Below, in pieces: positions 16,942 through 25,755 of a stretch of 64,000 bases of DNA (positions are counted from its first letter, which is position 1; every line of letters starts with the position of its first letter). The position numbers and the translations under genes are program-made. Source of the DNA: SB11 sp943370295 (lineage in GTDB: Bacteria; Bacteroidota; Bacteroidia; UBA8524); assembly GCA_943370295.1 (NCBI GenBank), contig CALRQL020000006.1, positions 62,001-126,000 of the forward strand, written 5' to 3'. The notes under the pieces were generated by a model, which worked only from the letters and a program-made list of their open reading frames with translations, was not told the origin of the DNA and did not search any database.

Positions 16942-17913
16942 ATGAAACACAACTCAATTCCCCGATTGCTTAAGCATTCGTTTGCATACAGCATCAGCTC
17001 GCTGGATAACTATACCGAGCAAAACGTAGTACCCTTGGTAACCAAATCACTGTTTGGCAGCCGCACCGCCGAATTGTTCCCCGTACAAACAGGTATCAAA
17101 TCAGCCGAGGTCATCAACATCATGGACGACCAAGTGTATTTTCAAAGCGGCACAGGATGCGGCTTCACCGCCAGCGGAGATACCACCTTCACCCAACGCA
17201 CCATCACTGTAGGTAAAATCAAAGTGAATAAAAAATGGTGTCCCGATGAATTGGAAAGCAAATGGACACAATTTTTGCTAAACGCAGGCAGCTACTACGA
17301 AACCCTTGTGCCCGAAGAAGCCCTTGCCGATTTTATGACCGCGATTATTGCGCAGGAAATGGAAAAAGCCTACTGGCGCGGTGATACCACCAGCGGCAAC
17401 CCCAACCTGAACAAATTTGACGGTTTTGTAAAAATTATCGACGCTGCCGGAACTGCCGTAGCAGGTAACACAAGCGCGCAAACTTCTATCACCGTGGCGA
17501 ACGCCGTGGCAATACACAACAACATCCTTACTGCATTGCCCGCAAGTCTTTTAGACAAAGACGACGTGGTAATCTTAGAAGGATGGGACACTTTCCGCAA
17601 ACTGATTTTAGGTCTTCAAGATGAAAACAATTTCTTCTACGATGCTGCCGGACCTGATAATCACATTGCCGGCGAATTGAGGTTGCCCGGTACTAACATT
17701 CGTGTGGTGGCTGTTCACGGCCTAAACGATACCAACCGCATTTTTGCAGGTCGTAGCAGCAATTTCTTCATCGGTACTGATTTGCTGAACGATTTTGAAA
17801 ACTTCAACATCTGGTATAGCAAAGACAACGACGAGGTGCGCATGAAAGCCCGTTGGAAAGCCGGCGTACAAGTGGCATTCCCCAACGAAATTGTACAATA
17901 CACCAACGCATAA
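16942..17913 (+). CDS. Major capsid protein, HK97-like
   Basis: A 323-residue protein, typical in length and order for a mature-type major head protein. Features are an N-terminal helix region without a long scaffold arm, the central WCPDELESKWTQFLLNAGSY, a helix with FMTAIIAQEMEKAYWRGDTT, and the C-terminal NIWYSKDNDEVRMKARWKAG, the usual last strand and loop of HK97-fold proteins in Bacteroidota phages. It forms the head shell. It is preceded by a 127-base and followed by a 117-base gap, both with inverted repeats, which is unusual inside a phage head operon and may set its expression apart from its neighbours. Confidence 0.82.
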   Translation: MKHNSIPRLLKHSFAYSISSLDNYTEQNVVPLVTKSLFGSRTAELFPVQTGIKSAEVINIMDDQVYFQSGTGCGFTASGDTTFTQRTITVGKIKVNKKWCPDELESKWTQFLLNAGSYYETLVPEEALADFMTAIIAQEMEKAYWRGDTTSGNPNLNKFDGFVKIIDAAGTAVAGNTSAQTSITVANAVAIHNNILTALPASLLDKDDVVILEGWDTFRKLILGLQDENNFFYDAAGPDNHIAGELRLPGTNIRVVAVHGLNDTNRIFAGRSSNFFIGTDLLNDFENFNIWYSKDNDEVRMKARWKAGVQVAFPNEIVQYTNA

Positions 17914-17922
17914 TAGCTGTTT

Positions 17923-17969
17923 GCATTTGGCTCTTGGCAATTAGCTAAAAGCCAAATGCTAATTGCCAA
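17923..17969 (+). promoter_or_regulatory. Overlapping inverted repeats after the capsid gene
   Basis: Two alternative hairpins share bases: GCATTTGGCT (17923-17932) with AGCCAAATGC (17950-17959), and TTGGCAATTAGC (17934-17945) with GCTAATTGCCAA (17958-17969). They cannot both form fully, and no T-run follows. Either a leader for the next gene, an RNA-processing site, or filler sequence. Confidence 0.5.
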
Positions 17970-18030
17970 AAGCAGCCAACCCAAAATAAAAATCAAAACT
18001 CTTAAAACATAAAACTTAACAACTAAAAAT

Positions 18031-18543
18031 ATGTCATGTGCATTAACCACTGGCTTCACGCTGGATTGCCGACAAAGCAACGGCGGTATAGAAGCCGTAT
18101 ATTTTACAGAAATAGCCAACAAGGCAACATTAACTGCTGCAAGCGGTGTCATCACTGCATTCACATTGGCAGCTACTAAAAAATTCTTCAAATACGAGTT
18201 GAGGAAAAAAACAGGGCAGCTGGAGCAAAACATACAGGTGAACAACGAAAACGGCACTGTATTTTACGAACAAACTCTTACCGTTAAATTAGATAAGTTG
18301 GAGGTAAACAAACGCAACGAGATTTTGTTGCTGGCCAAAAACAACCTGATGGTAATTGTGAAGGATAACAACGGCAAATACTGGCTGGTGGGCGAAACCC
18401 GCGGTGCTTTGTTAAGTGCCGGAAAAGGAACCACAGGAACCGCCTTTGGCGATATGAGCGGCTTTGAACTAACCTTTACAGGTGAAGAGCCCGAATTGGC
18501 CAAAGAAGTTGACTCAACCCTTATTGCTACATTAACAGCATAA
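18031..18543 (+). CDS. Phage tail-tube-like structural protein
   Basis: A 170-residue protein that in Bacteroidota phages follows the major capsid gene. Features: a short N-terminal CALTTGFTLDCRQSNGGIE with paired Cys, a helix-like segment, a strand pair QNIQVNNENGTVFYEQTLTV, then a strand-rich second half (NLMVIVKDNNGKYWLVGETR, then GDMSGFELTFTGEEPELAK). This pattern matches major tail tube or tail structural proteins. The block ends with a terminator 45 bases downstream. Assignment as tail tube is from family pattern and position; a head decoration protein is less likely. Confidence 0.65.
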   Translation: MSCALTTGFTLDCRQSNGGIEAVYFTEIANKATLTAASGVITAFTLAATKKFFKYELRKKTGQLEQNIQVNNENGTVFYEQTLTVKLDKLEVNKRNEILLLAKNNLMVIVKDNNGKYWLVGETRGALLSAGKGTTGTAFGDMSGFELTFTGEEPELAKEVDSTLIATLTA

Positions 18544-18588
18544 CCTTACAACGTACCGGTTTCATTCATCCGTTCTCCGGTATTTGTG

Positions 18589-18623
18589 CCCCGTTTGTAG
18601 CCATGCAAGCGGGGTTTTGTTTT
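18589..18623 (+). terminator. Terminator of block A
   Basis: CCCCGTTTG pairs with CAAGCGGGG (one G-T pair) around a short loop and is followed by TTTTGTTTTA. It ends the capsid operon before the convergent purN. Confidence 0.7.
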
Positions 18624-18705
18624 ATAGTGAAATGATAATCGCACGCAAGGGAGCAATAAAGCATCAATTTGTTAGTGCCTTGGTGTCTTAGCGGCAGAAA
18701 AAACC

Positions 18706-19275
18706 TTATAGTTTCTCCAAATACTTCTTTATAGCAAGTGGGAAATGCTTGTACTCCAACTCGTGTACCTTTTTAGCCAACGTTTCAGGCGTATCATCAG
18801 CATCAATCCTTGTTACAGCCTGCAACACAATTTCACCCTTATCGTATTCAGCGCCCACCGTGTGTATAGTTATACCGCTTTCCTCTTCCCCGGCTTCAAT
18901 CACAGCAATATGTACATTCATGCCGTACATTCCCTTACCGCCATACTTAGGCAACAACGCAGGGTGTATATTCAAAATCCTGTTAGGAAATGCCTCGATA
19001 AGATTAGCAGGCACCAGCCATAAAAAGCCTGCCAACACTACCAAATCAGCATCAAAAGCCTCAATCAAATCAACAATTTTGCGGGTGTTGTAAAACTCGT
19101 CCCTATCAAAAACCACACAGGGTACATCAAGGTCTTCGCAACGTTTTATTACGCCAGCTTTAGGGTTATTGCAAAAAACAGCCTCAACACTTGCAGTGCC
19201 GTCTTTCCTAAAAAATTCAATAATATTTTGGGCATTACTGCCTGAGCCCGAGGCAAAAATCACTATGTTTTTCAC
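18706..19275 (-). CDS. purN: Phosphoribosylglycinamide formyltransferase
   Basis: A 189-residue GAR transformylase, which adds a formyl group from 10-formyltetrahydrofolate in purine synthesis. Visible features are the N-terminal FASGSGSNAQNI phosphate-binding loop, NNPKAGVIKRCEDLDVPC, LAGFLWLVP, and the catalytic triad in RILNIHPALLPKYGGKGMYG (Asn, His) and the Asp in VGAEYDKGEIV. Length is normal. It lies 15 bases downstream of the 498-residue lipoprotein gene and is probably in the same transcript. Confidence 0.92.
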   Translation of the reverse strand: MKNIVIFASGSGSNAQNIIEFFRKDGTASVEAVFCNNPKAGVIKRCEDLDVPCVVFDRDEFYNTRKIVDLIEAFDADLVVLAGFLWLVPANLIEAFPNRILNIHPALLPKYGGKGMYGMNVHIAVIEAGEEESGITIHTVGAEYDKGEIVLQAVTRIDADDTPETLAKKVHELEYKHFPLAIKKYLEKL

Positions 19276-19290
19276 CCCCGCAAGATACGG

Positions 19291-20787
19291 CTAAAACTCA
19301 AGTTCGGTATTAATGGCCTGCCCCATAAACGCATTGAAGTTAGACAAGCCGTTAAACAAGTGCATGGGCACTACACTGATAATGAAATCGGTTTTGTTGT
19401 CAGCCTTACGAACCCGCTTAGAAACAAGTGTCGATGTACCTGTCCATGGCGAAACCACACTGTTGTTTTCACGTGTAATACGGCCGTTGTACAGTACCGA
19501 GTAAGCATACAAATTGTTATCAATCGGCAACTCATACGGCCTGATACCTGTTAAAAAATTAGGGGTGCGAAGCGTTGGCCATGCGCCGCTCACAGGCAAC
19601 AACGAGTCGTTTTGTTGCATCAAAAACGCATCTTTATTGGTAACAGGTAAATATGATTTTATGGGGGTAAAGTCTAAGTAAGCAGGGTCGGTGGGAAGAT
19701 TATCATTCGCTGCACTTACCACCATCATACGTCCGCCCTTATCAAAAAACACCGACGACGATTTTTGCAGTAATCCCAAACTGGCTTCGGTATCATCGCT
19801 AAACCACAATATGCGTTTAAAGAAACCGAATATCTGTGCTTGGGTAAAAGGGTCGGGAGATAGTTCTGTATAATTATTTCCGTTCCGCTCGGTAGCCATC
19901 ATTAAATCATACGGTTTTGGGGTAGCCGATGCCAACGCAGTTAAATAAAAGTTTTGTACCGATGCTCTTAAAAACTGCGATTCAATAGCGTTTACCACTA
20001 ATATATCGCCTTGCGGTTTGCGCACAAACAAGGTGTAAGACGCAGTAAATGATGACTTACTGCCTGTTTTATCAATAGCACGGATATACAGCTTGTTGCT
20101 GTCGTTCAGTTTCAATCCGCTAATAGTGCGGTTCCATGGGGTTTGGTTGCTGCCCAGATAAATATCGCAATCGGTAACACTACCCGTAAGGTTTTTACCC
20201 ACCACCAATATATCGCGAATACCGGGGGCAATTTTTGTAAACGGGCCGTTGGTATCGTTAAAGCAAATCTCAAACGAGTCCAGCGAAATATCACCGTCCA
20301 AATCGCCTGCCTGCCAGGTATAGCGTATAGCGGGGAAACTACGCACAGGGGTGCGCGAAGGCACTGCCGACGATACATAAAAATTAACCGTAGGGGCTGA
20401 GTTTTTTACAGGGAAAAACAAACGAGCAGGAGAAGCATCAGCGTTGCCGTTGTTATCTATAGCACGAACTTCAAAATCAAAATCAAACGTATCAGAATTG
20501 GTAGGGATTATTAGCGTAAAAACCGAATCCTGCTTTTTGGTTGCTTGCCATGCGGTGCCGTTGATACGGTATTCGTATCCGGTAACAAAACCGTCAGCAT
20601 CAGTACCCCACCATTGCACCCGCACTTGCGAAGTGAAACGGTTATCACCCTGCCTCACAATAGTATCAGCTACCAAATGTGTTTCAGGCGCAGTATTGGG
20701 TTTGGCAGTTCCGTCAAAATCCTTTTTGCAGGCGGCCAGCATTGCCACACAGGCCAATATGTATATGCAGCGAAGTACTCCCTTCAT
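19291..20787 (-). CDS. Large secreted lipoprotein with Ig/FN3-like domains
   Basis: A 498-residue lipoprotein; the signal peptide MKGVLRCIYILACVAMLAAC ends in a lipobox (LAAC) followed by KKD. The first 240 residues hold two fibronectin/Ig-like domains (VQWWGTDADGFVTGYEYRIN, IRYTWQAGDLDGDISLDSFE). The second half (GDILVVNAIESQFLRASVQN, then ILWFSDDTEASLGLL, GGRMMVVSAAND) looks like a flavodoxin/GATase-like alpha-beta domain, often seen in Bacteroidota lipoproteins of unknown function. It is probably anchored in the outer membrane. Co-transcription with purN looks incidental. Confidence 0.7.
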   Translation of the reverse strand: MKGVLRCIYILACVAMLAACKKDFDGTAKPNTAPETHLVADTIVRQGDNRFTSQVRVQWWGTDADGFVTGYEYRINGTAWQATKKQDSVFTLIIPTNSDTFDFDFEVRAIDNNGNADASPARLFFPVKNSAPTVNFYVSSAVPSRTPVRSFPAIRYTWQAGDLDGDISLDSFEICFNDTNGPFTKIAPGIRDILVVGKNLTGSVTDCDIYLGSNQTPWNRTISGLKLNDSNKLYIRAIDKTGSKSSFTASYTLFVRKPQGDILVVNAIESQFLRASVQNFYLTALASATPKPYDLMMATERNGNNYTELSPDPFTQAQIFGFFKRILWFSDDTEASLGLLQKSSSVFFDKGGRMMVVSAANDNLPTDPAYLDFTPIKSYLPVTNKDAFLMQQNDSLLPVSGAWPTLRTPNFLTGIRPYELPIDNNLYAYSVLYNGRITRENNSVVSPWTGTSTLVSKRVRKADNKTDFIISVVPMHLFNGLSNFNAFMGQAINTELEF

Positions 20788-20879
20788 TCAACTGCAAACT
20801 TAGCTAATTTATACCTTTTGTTAAGTTAATGATATGTTAGCTTTTGAGATAAACTAATGCCGATTCTTACACGCAGCCC

Positions 20880-21902
20880 TTATTTGATAGACTTTAACAG
20901 CTCCGCAGCCTCTTTCTTCAATTTTTCATCCGTAAAAATCAAAGACTCAAGCACTCTCTTCGCCTCAGCAGGGTTATTTTGCTTTATTAGTGCTTTTGCT
21001 CTAAGCAGTTGGCCCTGCTCGTAATAGGTAAAAACCACGTTCTGCAATACCAGCAAACAACTGTCGTATTGTTTTGCATCAAAGTAACTTTGTGCAGTCA
21101 GGTAATTTAAAGAATCCTGTTGAGGGCTAAAGAAATTCAAGTTAGACCCCTCTAAATTGTTGTTAGATAGATTATTATTCCTGAAATTGTTACTGACGTT
21201 ATTATGTGAGGGGTAAATATCCCTTCTCTGCTCCTTTTTAAGGGGTTGAGTAGCTTCTTTTTTATAATCAACTGCGGGTGGCGAAACTGCACTTTCAGTT
21301 ATTACCAAATCTTTTTCTTCCATATCGTCCGCACCCGCAACTTTTTCCGTTTCCTCTGCTTCACTTTTAAAAACACTTTCAGGTAAAATGCTGCTTTCAT
21401 CTTTACTCACAGAAACACTTTCGACATTCACAGGCGCACTATTAACTTCTCGTTCTTTTGAAGGATTAGAAATTGAAGTAACCGAACGCGATTCAGCAAT
21501 ACTATCTTTTTTAGCAACATTTTCTTCCACTTCTGAAGAAGCCGCACCTTCCTCAGCCTTTCTTATATTCTCACTTTTAACTATCCTATCATCAGCAACG
21601 GGCGTAAGATTGTACCAACCTATGCCTAACCCAACCAGCAAAACAGCAGCGGCACTCCAGTACCATAAAATTGCCATTCGCTTCCGTTTGGGTTTCAGGT
21701 GTTCGTCCACTTCTGCATTAATAGCAGCCACAGTTTGGGGCAGCATTTCAGGATGTGCAAGGGTGTCAATACCTTCCTTCATATCCGCGCACAACTCACA
21801 CCCTGCAACATGTTGCTGCAAGGCTTGCAATTGGTTGGGGCTAAGCGTTTTTTGCGCATAGCCTTCCCACATCTCATTGCTTATACATTGTGCTGTATCC
21901 AT
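20880..21902 (-). CDS. Anti-sigma factor with zinc-finger-like N-terminus
   Basis: About 340 residues. The N-terminal cytoplasmic part has an anti-sigma zf-HC2 layout (QCISNEMWEGYAQ, then QQHVAGCELCADM: His, Cys, Cys), one membrane helix (AILWYWSAAAVLLVGLGIGW), a long Ser/Glu/Lys-rich periplasmic linker, and a C-terminal helical segment with TPR-like heptads (QQDSLNYLTAQSYFDAKQYD, then LRAKALIKQNNPAEAKRVLE). I use ATG 21902 (MDTAQC); an ATG five codons earlier (21917) is possible. It overlaps the end of the upstream ECF sigma gene, its likely target. Confidence 0.8.
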   Translation of the reverse strand: MDTAQCISNEMWEGYAQKTLSPNQLQALQQHVAGCELCADMKEGIDTLAHPEMLPQTVAAINAEVDEHLKPKRKRMAILWYWSAAAVLLVGLGIGWYNLTPVADDRIVKSENIRKAEEGAASSEVEENVAKKDSIAESRSVTSISNPSKEREVNSAPVNVESVSVSKDESSILPESVFKSEAEETEKVAGADDMEEKDLVITESAVSPPAVDYKKEATQPLKKEQRRDIYPSHNNVSNNFRNNNLSNNNLEGSNLNFFSPQQDSLNYLTAQSYFDAKQYDSCLLVLQNVVFTYYEQGQLLRAKALIKQNNPAEAKRVLESLIFTDEKLKKEAAELLKSIK

Positions 21903-22501
21903 ACTATTAATGCCCATCCAAAAAGAATTCCTTTTTGTGCAAGGGCGTTTTTTAAATTACGTTTACCGTTTTGTATATAACTTTTCACCTCATTAGCGGT
22001 GTAGCCCGTTTGCTGGCTTATCTCTTCATAACTTTTCTGCTTCAAAAAAAACAAATCAATACATTCCCGTTGCTTCTCATTCAACTGTGCCAATGCATTT
22101 TCCAATGCTTGCAGTTTGTGCTCTTTTTCCTCCCCTTCACCCTCTTGATGCAGTAACTCACCAAATTTCACAAAAAAAGTTTCACTTTCTTCTTCAGGCT
22201 CAGCTACCAACACTTCCAGTGCGGGTTTTCGCAATTGCATCAAACAATAGTTTTTGCAAACACTGTATAGCCAACTTTTAAAATTTTGCGGACTGTGCTT
22301 CAATAAATCGGCAAACAGCTTTTCAAAAACAGCCATGCTGGCGTCTTTGGCTGCGGCCTCATCCCTCAAGTATTTATGGCATACCGTAAAACTAAGTAAC
22401 GAGTACCGCTTAAACAGTTCACCCACCACCCATTTGTTATGGGTGTGTTGGTACTCTGCCACCAGTTCCTCATCCGTTTTATGGTGCTCAAATGCCGCCA
22501 T
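21881..22501 (-). CDS. ECF RNA polymerase sigma factor
   Basis: A 206-residue sigma factor: region 2 at about residues 22-95 (GELFKRYSLLSFTVCHKYLR, then AAAKDASMAVFEKLFADLL, SWLYSVCKNYCLMQLRK) and region 4 at 135-190 (QLNEKQRECIDLFFLKQKSY, then EEISQQTGYTANEVKSYI). A Glu-rich linker of about 30 residues joins them. It is followed, with overlap, by a zinc-finger-type anti-sigma factor. Divergent from the DUF4139 gene. Confidence 0.87.
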   Translation of the reverse strand: MAAFEHHKTDEELVAEYQHTHNKWVVGELFKRYSLLSFTVCHKYLRDEAAAKDASMAVFEKLFADLLKHSPQNFKSWLYSVCKNYCLMQLRKPALEVLVAEPEEESETFFVKFGELLHQEGEGEEKEHKLQALENALAQLNEKQRECIDLFFLKQKSYEEISQQTGYTANEVKSYIQNGKRNLKNALAQKGILFGWALIVWIQHNV

Positions 22502-22588
22502 CTACAAGGGTTTCAAAAAAATTTTATTTCAGCTTATGGAATTTCAGTTATAGCTGCATCAAATAGCAAACCAAATACATCATCAAAT

Positions 22589-24259
22589 ATGAAACAAATT
22601 CTTGTCGTATTCGCCATTATCTGTTGCGGCGTCGCAAATGCACAATCCCCCAAAGCCATCAATGCCAAACTGCAAAAAGTTACTGTGTATTTGCAGGGAG
22701 CTGATTTACATTATACCGAGAACGTGAACCTGAGTGCAGGTATCAACGAGTTTGCCTTTGAAAACATATCCCCTTACATCAATCAACCGTCGCTGCAAGC
22801 CAGTATTAAAAACGGAGTGGTGATGGATGTGAAATATGAACTTGTGTACGAAGAAGCCAAACCAAAACCGACTGCCAATAAAAAGTACGACAAGGAGATT
22901 GAACAGGTGTTAGACTCTTTGGAGGATTTGAGGTATGATGAGAAGGATGCCGACAACCATTTGAAGGCGCTAACTACTGAAAAAAATATGTTGATGAACA
23001 ACCGCATTATTAAGGGCGAGCCTTTGAAAGACTCGTTGCAGTTGTTGCAACAAGGGATGGCTTTTTTGAAAGAACGACTAAATGCCATTTATGCCGAAGA
23101 GTTGAAGTATGAAAAGATTAAGGACAAAATTGCAAAAGTGCGCAACCGCCTTAACAACCGCCACAAAGCTTTGCTACTGCTTCAAAGCGGTGAAGGTGCC
23201 GGCTATAGTGGCGATGCCAAGCCCATACACAAAGTATTAGTAACGGTGTACGCTGAAAACCCAACCACCACCCAACTTAGTTTTAGTTATTTTGTAGAAA
23301 GTGCTAACTGGGTTCCCGCTTATGATTTGCAAGCATCTTCTGTAAACGGTACTTTAAAACTAAATTACTTTGCCAACGTGACCCAAAACACAGGCCTTGA
23401 TTGGAAAAACACTCAGCTTACCTTAAGTACCTCCACTCCTACCGAAAGTAATACCAAACCAACTCTTAGCCCTTGGTACCTTAGTTTTTACGAGTATAAA
23501 AATTATTCACCCGCACCTTCCACAAACTCAACAATGCCGCTTAAAAAGGAAAGTTTAACCTTTAGAAATGATAATGCTGACGATATGAACGATCAGGAGG
23601 AAAAGGACTTGAACTCGCTGTTAGATTATATCAGCGTTACAGAAAACCTGTTGCGCGTAGAGTACGAGATAAAACTGAACTACACATTGAACAGTGACGG
23701 AAAAACCCATAAAGTGCTGATTAACGACAAGGATGTGCCTATGACCTTGCAGTTTGCAGCTGTTCCTAAAATAAGTTCTGACGCATTTTTAATGGCCCGC
23801 ATCACCGGATGGGAAGAAATGAATATCATACCCGGCAATGCCCGTTTGTATTTTGACGGTGCATTTGTAGGCCAGATGTATTTAGACCCTTCAACCACCG
23901 AAGATACACTAAGCGTAAACTTAGGCAGGGATAAGAGTTTTGCCCTAACCCGCAAGAAGGTAAAAGAAAAACACAAAGAGAGATTTATAGGGGATGAAAA
24001 GATTGAAACCCGCACCATTGAGATTGTAGTACGGAACACTAAAAACCAAGCCATTGATGTGGAGGTAGAAGACCAGATACCCGTAGTAAGCGGCACCAAC
24101 GAAATAAAAGTGGTATTGAAAGAGAGCGACGATGCAGAGTTGGACGAACCCAGCGGCAGCCTGAAATGGAAACTGAAGCTAAAAGCCAAAGAAACCAAAA
24201 AACTTAAGTTTACGTACGAAATCCATTACCCCAAAGACAAACCCATAGCGGGGCTATAA
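22589..24259 (+). CDS. DUF4139 / MuiA-like secreted protein
   Basis: A 556-residue exported protein. The open frame runs back to 22439, but the Sec signal (MKQILVVFAIICCGVANAQ) begins at the ATG at 22589. The N-terminal DUF4140 part has VTVYLQGADLHYTENVNLSA, which is the family's typical start; a coiled coil of about 100 residues follows (residues 95-190), then the DUF4139 domain (FVESANWVPAYDLQ, KLNYFANVTQNTGLDWKNTQ) and a C-terminal LKWKLKLKAKETKKLKFTYE. Members are often called mucoidy inhibitor A-like. It probably acts in the periplasm or at the outer membrane; function unknown. Confidence 0.85.
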   Translation: MKQILVVFAIICCGVANAQSPKAINAKLQKVTVYLQGADLHYTENVNLSAGINEFAFENISPYINQPSLQASIKNGVVMDVKYELVYEEAKPKPTANKKYDKEIEQVLDSLEDLRYDEKDADNHLKALTTEKNMLMNNRIIKGEPLKDSLQLLQQGMAFLKERLNAIYAEELKYEKIKDKIAKVRNRLNNRHKALLLLQSGEGAGYSGDAKPIHKVLVTVYAENPTTTQLSFSYFVESANWVPAYDLQASSVNGTLKLNYFANVTQNTGLDWKNTQLTLSTSTPTESNTKPTLSPWYLSFYEYKNYSPAPSTNSTMPLKKESLTFRNDNADDMNDQEEKDLNSLLDYISVTENLLRVEYEIKLNYTLNSDGKTHKVLINDKDVPMTLQFAAVPKISSDAFLMARITGWEEMNIIPGNARLYFDGAFVGQMYLDPSTTEDTLSVNLGRDKSFALTRKKVKEKHKERFIGDEKIETRTIEIVVRNTKNQAIDVEVEDQIPVVSGTNEIKVVLKESDDAELDEPSGSLKWKLKLKAKETKKLKFTYEIHYPKDKPIAGL

Positions 24260-24338
24260 TAAAGAAGGTTATCACGCAAGTAAGTGTTACTGTCCCTTTT
24301 TGCCACGATAAGTTAAAACCTATCGCTTTTTGTAATTT

Positions 24339-24374
24339 CCTCCCCGAGCAGGACTTAAGTCCTGCTCGGGGAGG
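24339..24374. repeat. 36-base perfect palindrome
   Basis: Arms CCTCCCCGAGCAGGACTT and its exact complement without a loop base, then a GGGGTTTCAAACCCC palindrome at about 24390-24405. In style (long palindrome with central TTAA or TTTCAAA) it resembles the hairpins of the 9.2-11.46 kb repeats. It lies between convergent genes, so it may also act as a terminator. Confidence 0.7.
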
Positions 24375-24426
24375 CGATTGTAATAATAGGGGGTTTCAAA
24401 CCCCTACCTTCTGAGTCGGCCCTTTT

Positions 24427-25560
24427 TTATTTTGGGTTACTGCTAAATAAATTTATGTACTCTTTAAATGCATATAATTTACCCCGTTGTGCGCTTTTTA
24501 TTTCACTCAATATTCCACGTGTTTCAAAATCACTTAGAAGTTTATACGCCGTCACATTTGATTTACCTATTATACCCTCAATTTCCTGTACAGTTATGAT
24601 AGGTTTTTTGTACAAATACTCTATCACTTTTTTTGCATCACTACCTCTGCTACCTAACTTAGCCGCTTCAGCCTCCATATTTTTTTGCAGTTGTAAAATA
24701 GCGTCAAACGTGGTAACCCCGCTCTTAGCAGTTTCTATCACACCCGTTAAAAAAAATTTAAGCCATTGGTTTAAATCATTGTGTGTTCTTACCCGGGTTA
24801 AATTATCGTAATACAGAATTCTATTGCGTTCAAAAAAATCCGACAAATACAAAATGGGACGTTTTAAAATCCCTTTACTCACCAAATACAGCGTAATAAG
24901 CAATCTACCCACCCTGCCGTTACCATCCAAAAAAGGATGTATAGTCTCAAACTGATAATGTATTAACGCCACCTTCAACAAGTCAGGCAACGGATTTAAC
25001 TCATCATTGGCAAACTTTTCAATATCTGACATTAACTCATCTATCGAAGTATGTACAGGAGGCACAAATACAGCATCATTTATAGTTGCTCCCCCTATCC
25101 AATTTTGGCTCTTGCGGTATTCACCGGGCATCTTGTGCTCCCCCCTAACCCCCTGCAACAATATTTTATGGGTTTGTTTAATAAGTCTTGAAGAAAATGG
25201 CAACCTGTGCAGCATATTCACAGCATCATTCATTGCCACTATATAATTCTGCACCTCTTCCCAGTCATCCCTCTTTTCAGAAGAAACTTCATCTTTACTC
25301 AAAAAAGCTTCTTCAACATTTGTTTGCGTACCCTCAATTTTTGATGATTGAGTAGCCTCTTTAGCAATGTGCATTTTAACAAACAAGTCTATATCAACGT
25401 ACTCAGAGTACATATCCAGCCTGCCCAAATTTCTGTCGGCTTGACTCAGTAAAGACAGCACTTCCATATTGGGCAACTGCCAATCTCTATTTATAAAATT
25501 GGGCTGAAAGCTTTTGTAGTAGCCTTGACTGATTAAGCTGCCTGCTATAAAGGTATTCAT
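24427..25560 (-). CDS. Fic family AMP-transferase-like protein with N-terminal inhibitory helix
   Basis: A 377-residue protein: N-terminal Fic_N region, inhibitory motif SSKIEGT (residues 72-78, fitting [S/T]xxxE[G/N]), Fic core with the full active site HPFLDGNGRVGR (208-219), and a C-terminal winged-helix domain (TVQEIEGIIGKSNVTAYKLL). Fic proteins attach AMP or similar groups to target proteins; the in-cis inhibitory Glu means activity is held back until released. No separate antitoxin gene is adjacent. Minus-strand TATCTTTG at 25624-25631 is a possible -7 box. Confidence 0.88.
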   Translation of the reverse strand: MNTFIAGSLISQGYYKSFQPNFINRDWQLPNMEVLSLLSQADRNLGRLDMYSEYVDIDLFVKMHIAKEATQSSKIEGTQTNVEEAFLSKDEVSSEKRDDWEEVQNYIVAMNDAVNMLHRLPFSSRLIKQTHKILLQGVRGEHKMPGEYRKSQNWIGGATINDAVFVPPVHTSIDELMSDIEKFANDELNPLPDLLKVALIHYQFETIHPFLDGNGRVGRLLITLYLVSKGILKRPILYLSDFFERNRILYYDNLTRVRTHNDLNQWLKFFLTGVIETAKSGVTTFDAILQLQKNMEAEAAKLGSRGSDAKKVIEYLYKKPIITVQEIEGIIGKSNVTAYKLLSDFETRGILSEIKSAQRGKLYAFKEYINLFSSNPK

Positions 25561-25699
25561 AATAATGTTGCCAAATCTTAAACAACAAGTCTCTGTAGTT
25601 AATATTTTTTAATAAAGTTTAATCAAAGATACTTATTATTTAAGAAAATGGTATTAAAACTTAAATTTCAGTTTTTTTAGTTAAGAGGAGCTTAACTTA

Positions 25700-25734
25700 A
25701 CTAAAAAAGCAGGCCGTGAGCCTGCTTTTTTAGT
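25700..25734 (-). terminator. Terminator of the SDR gene
   Basis: A 15-base perfect stem (ACTAAAAAAGCAGGC and its complement) around CGTGA, with T-runs on both strands, 22 bases after the SDR stop codon. Confidence 0.85.
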
Positions 25735-25755
25735 TTAATAATATCATGTTGCAAC

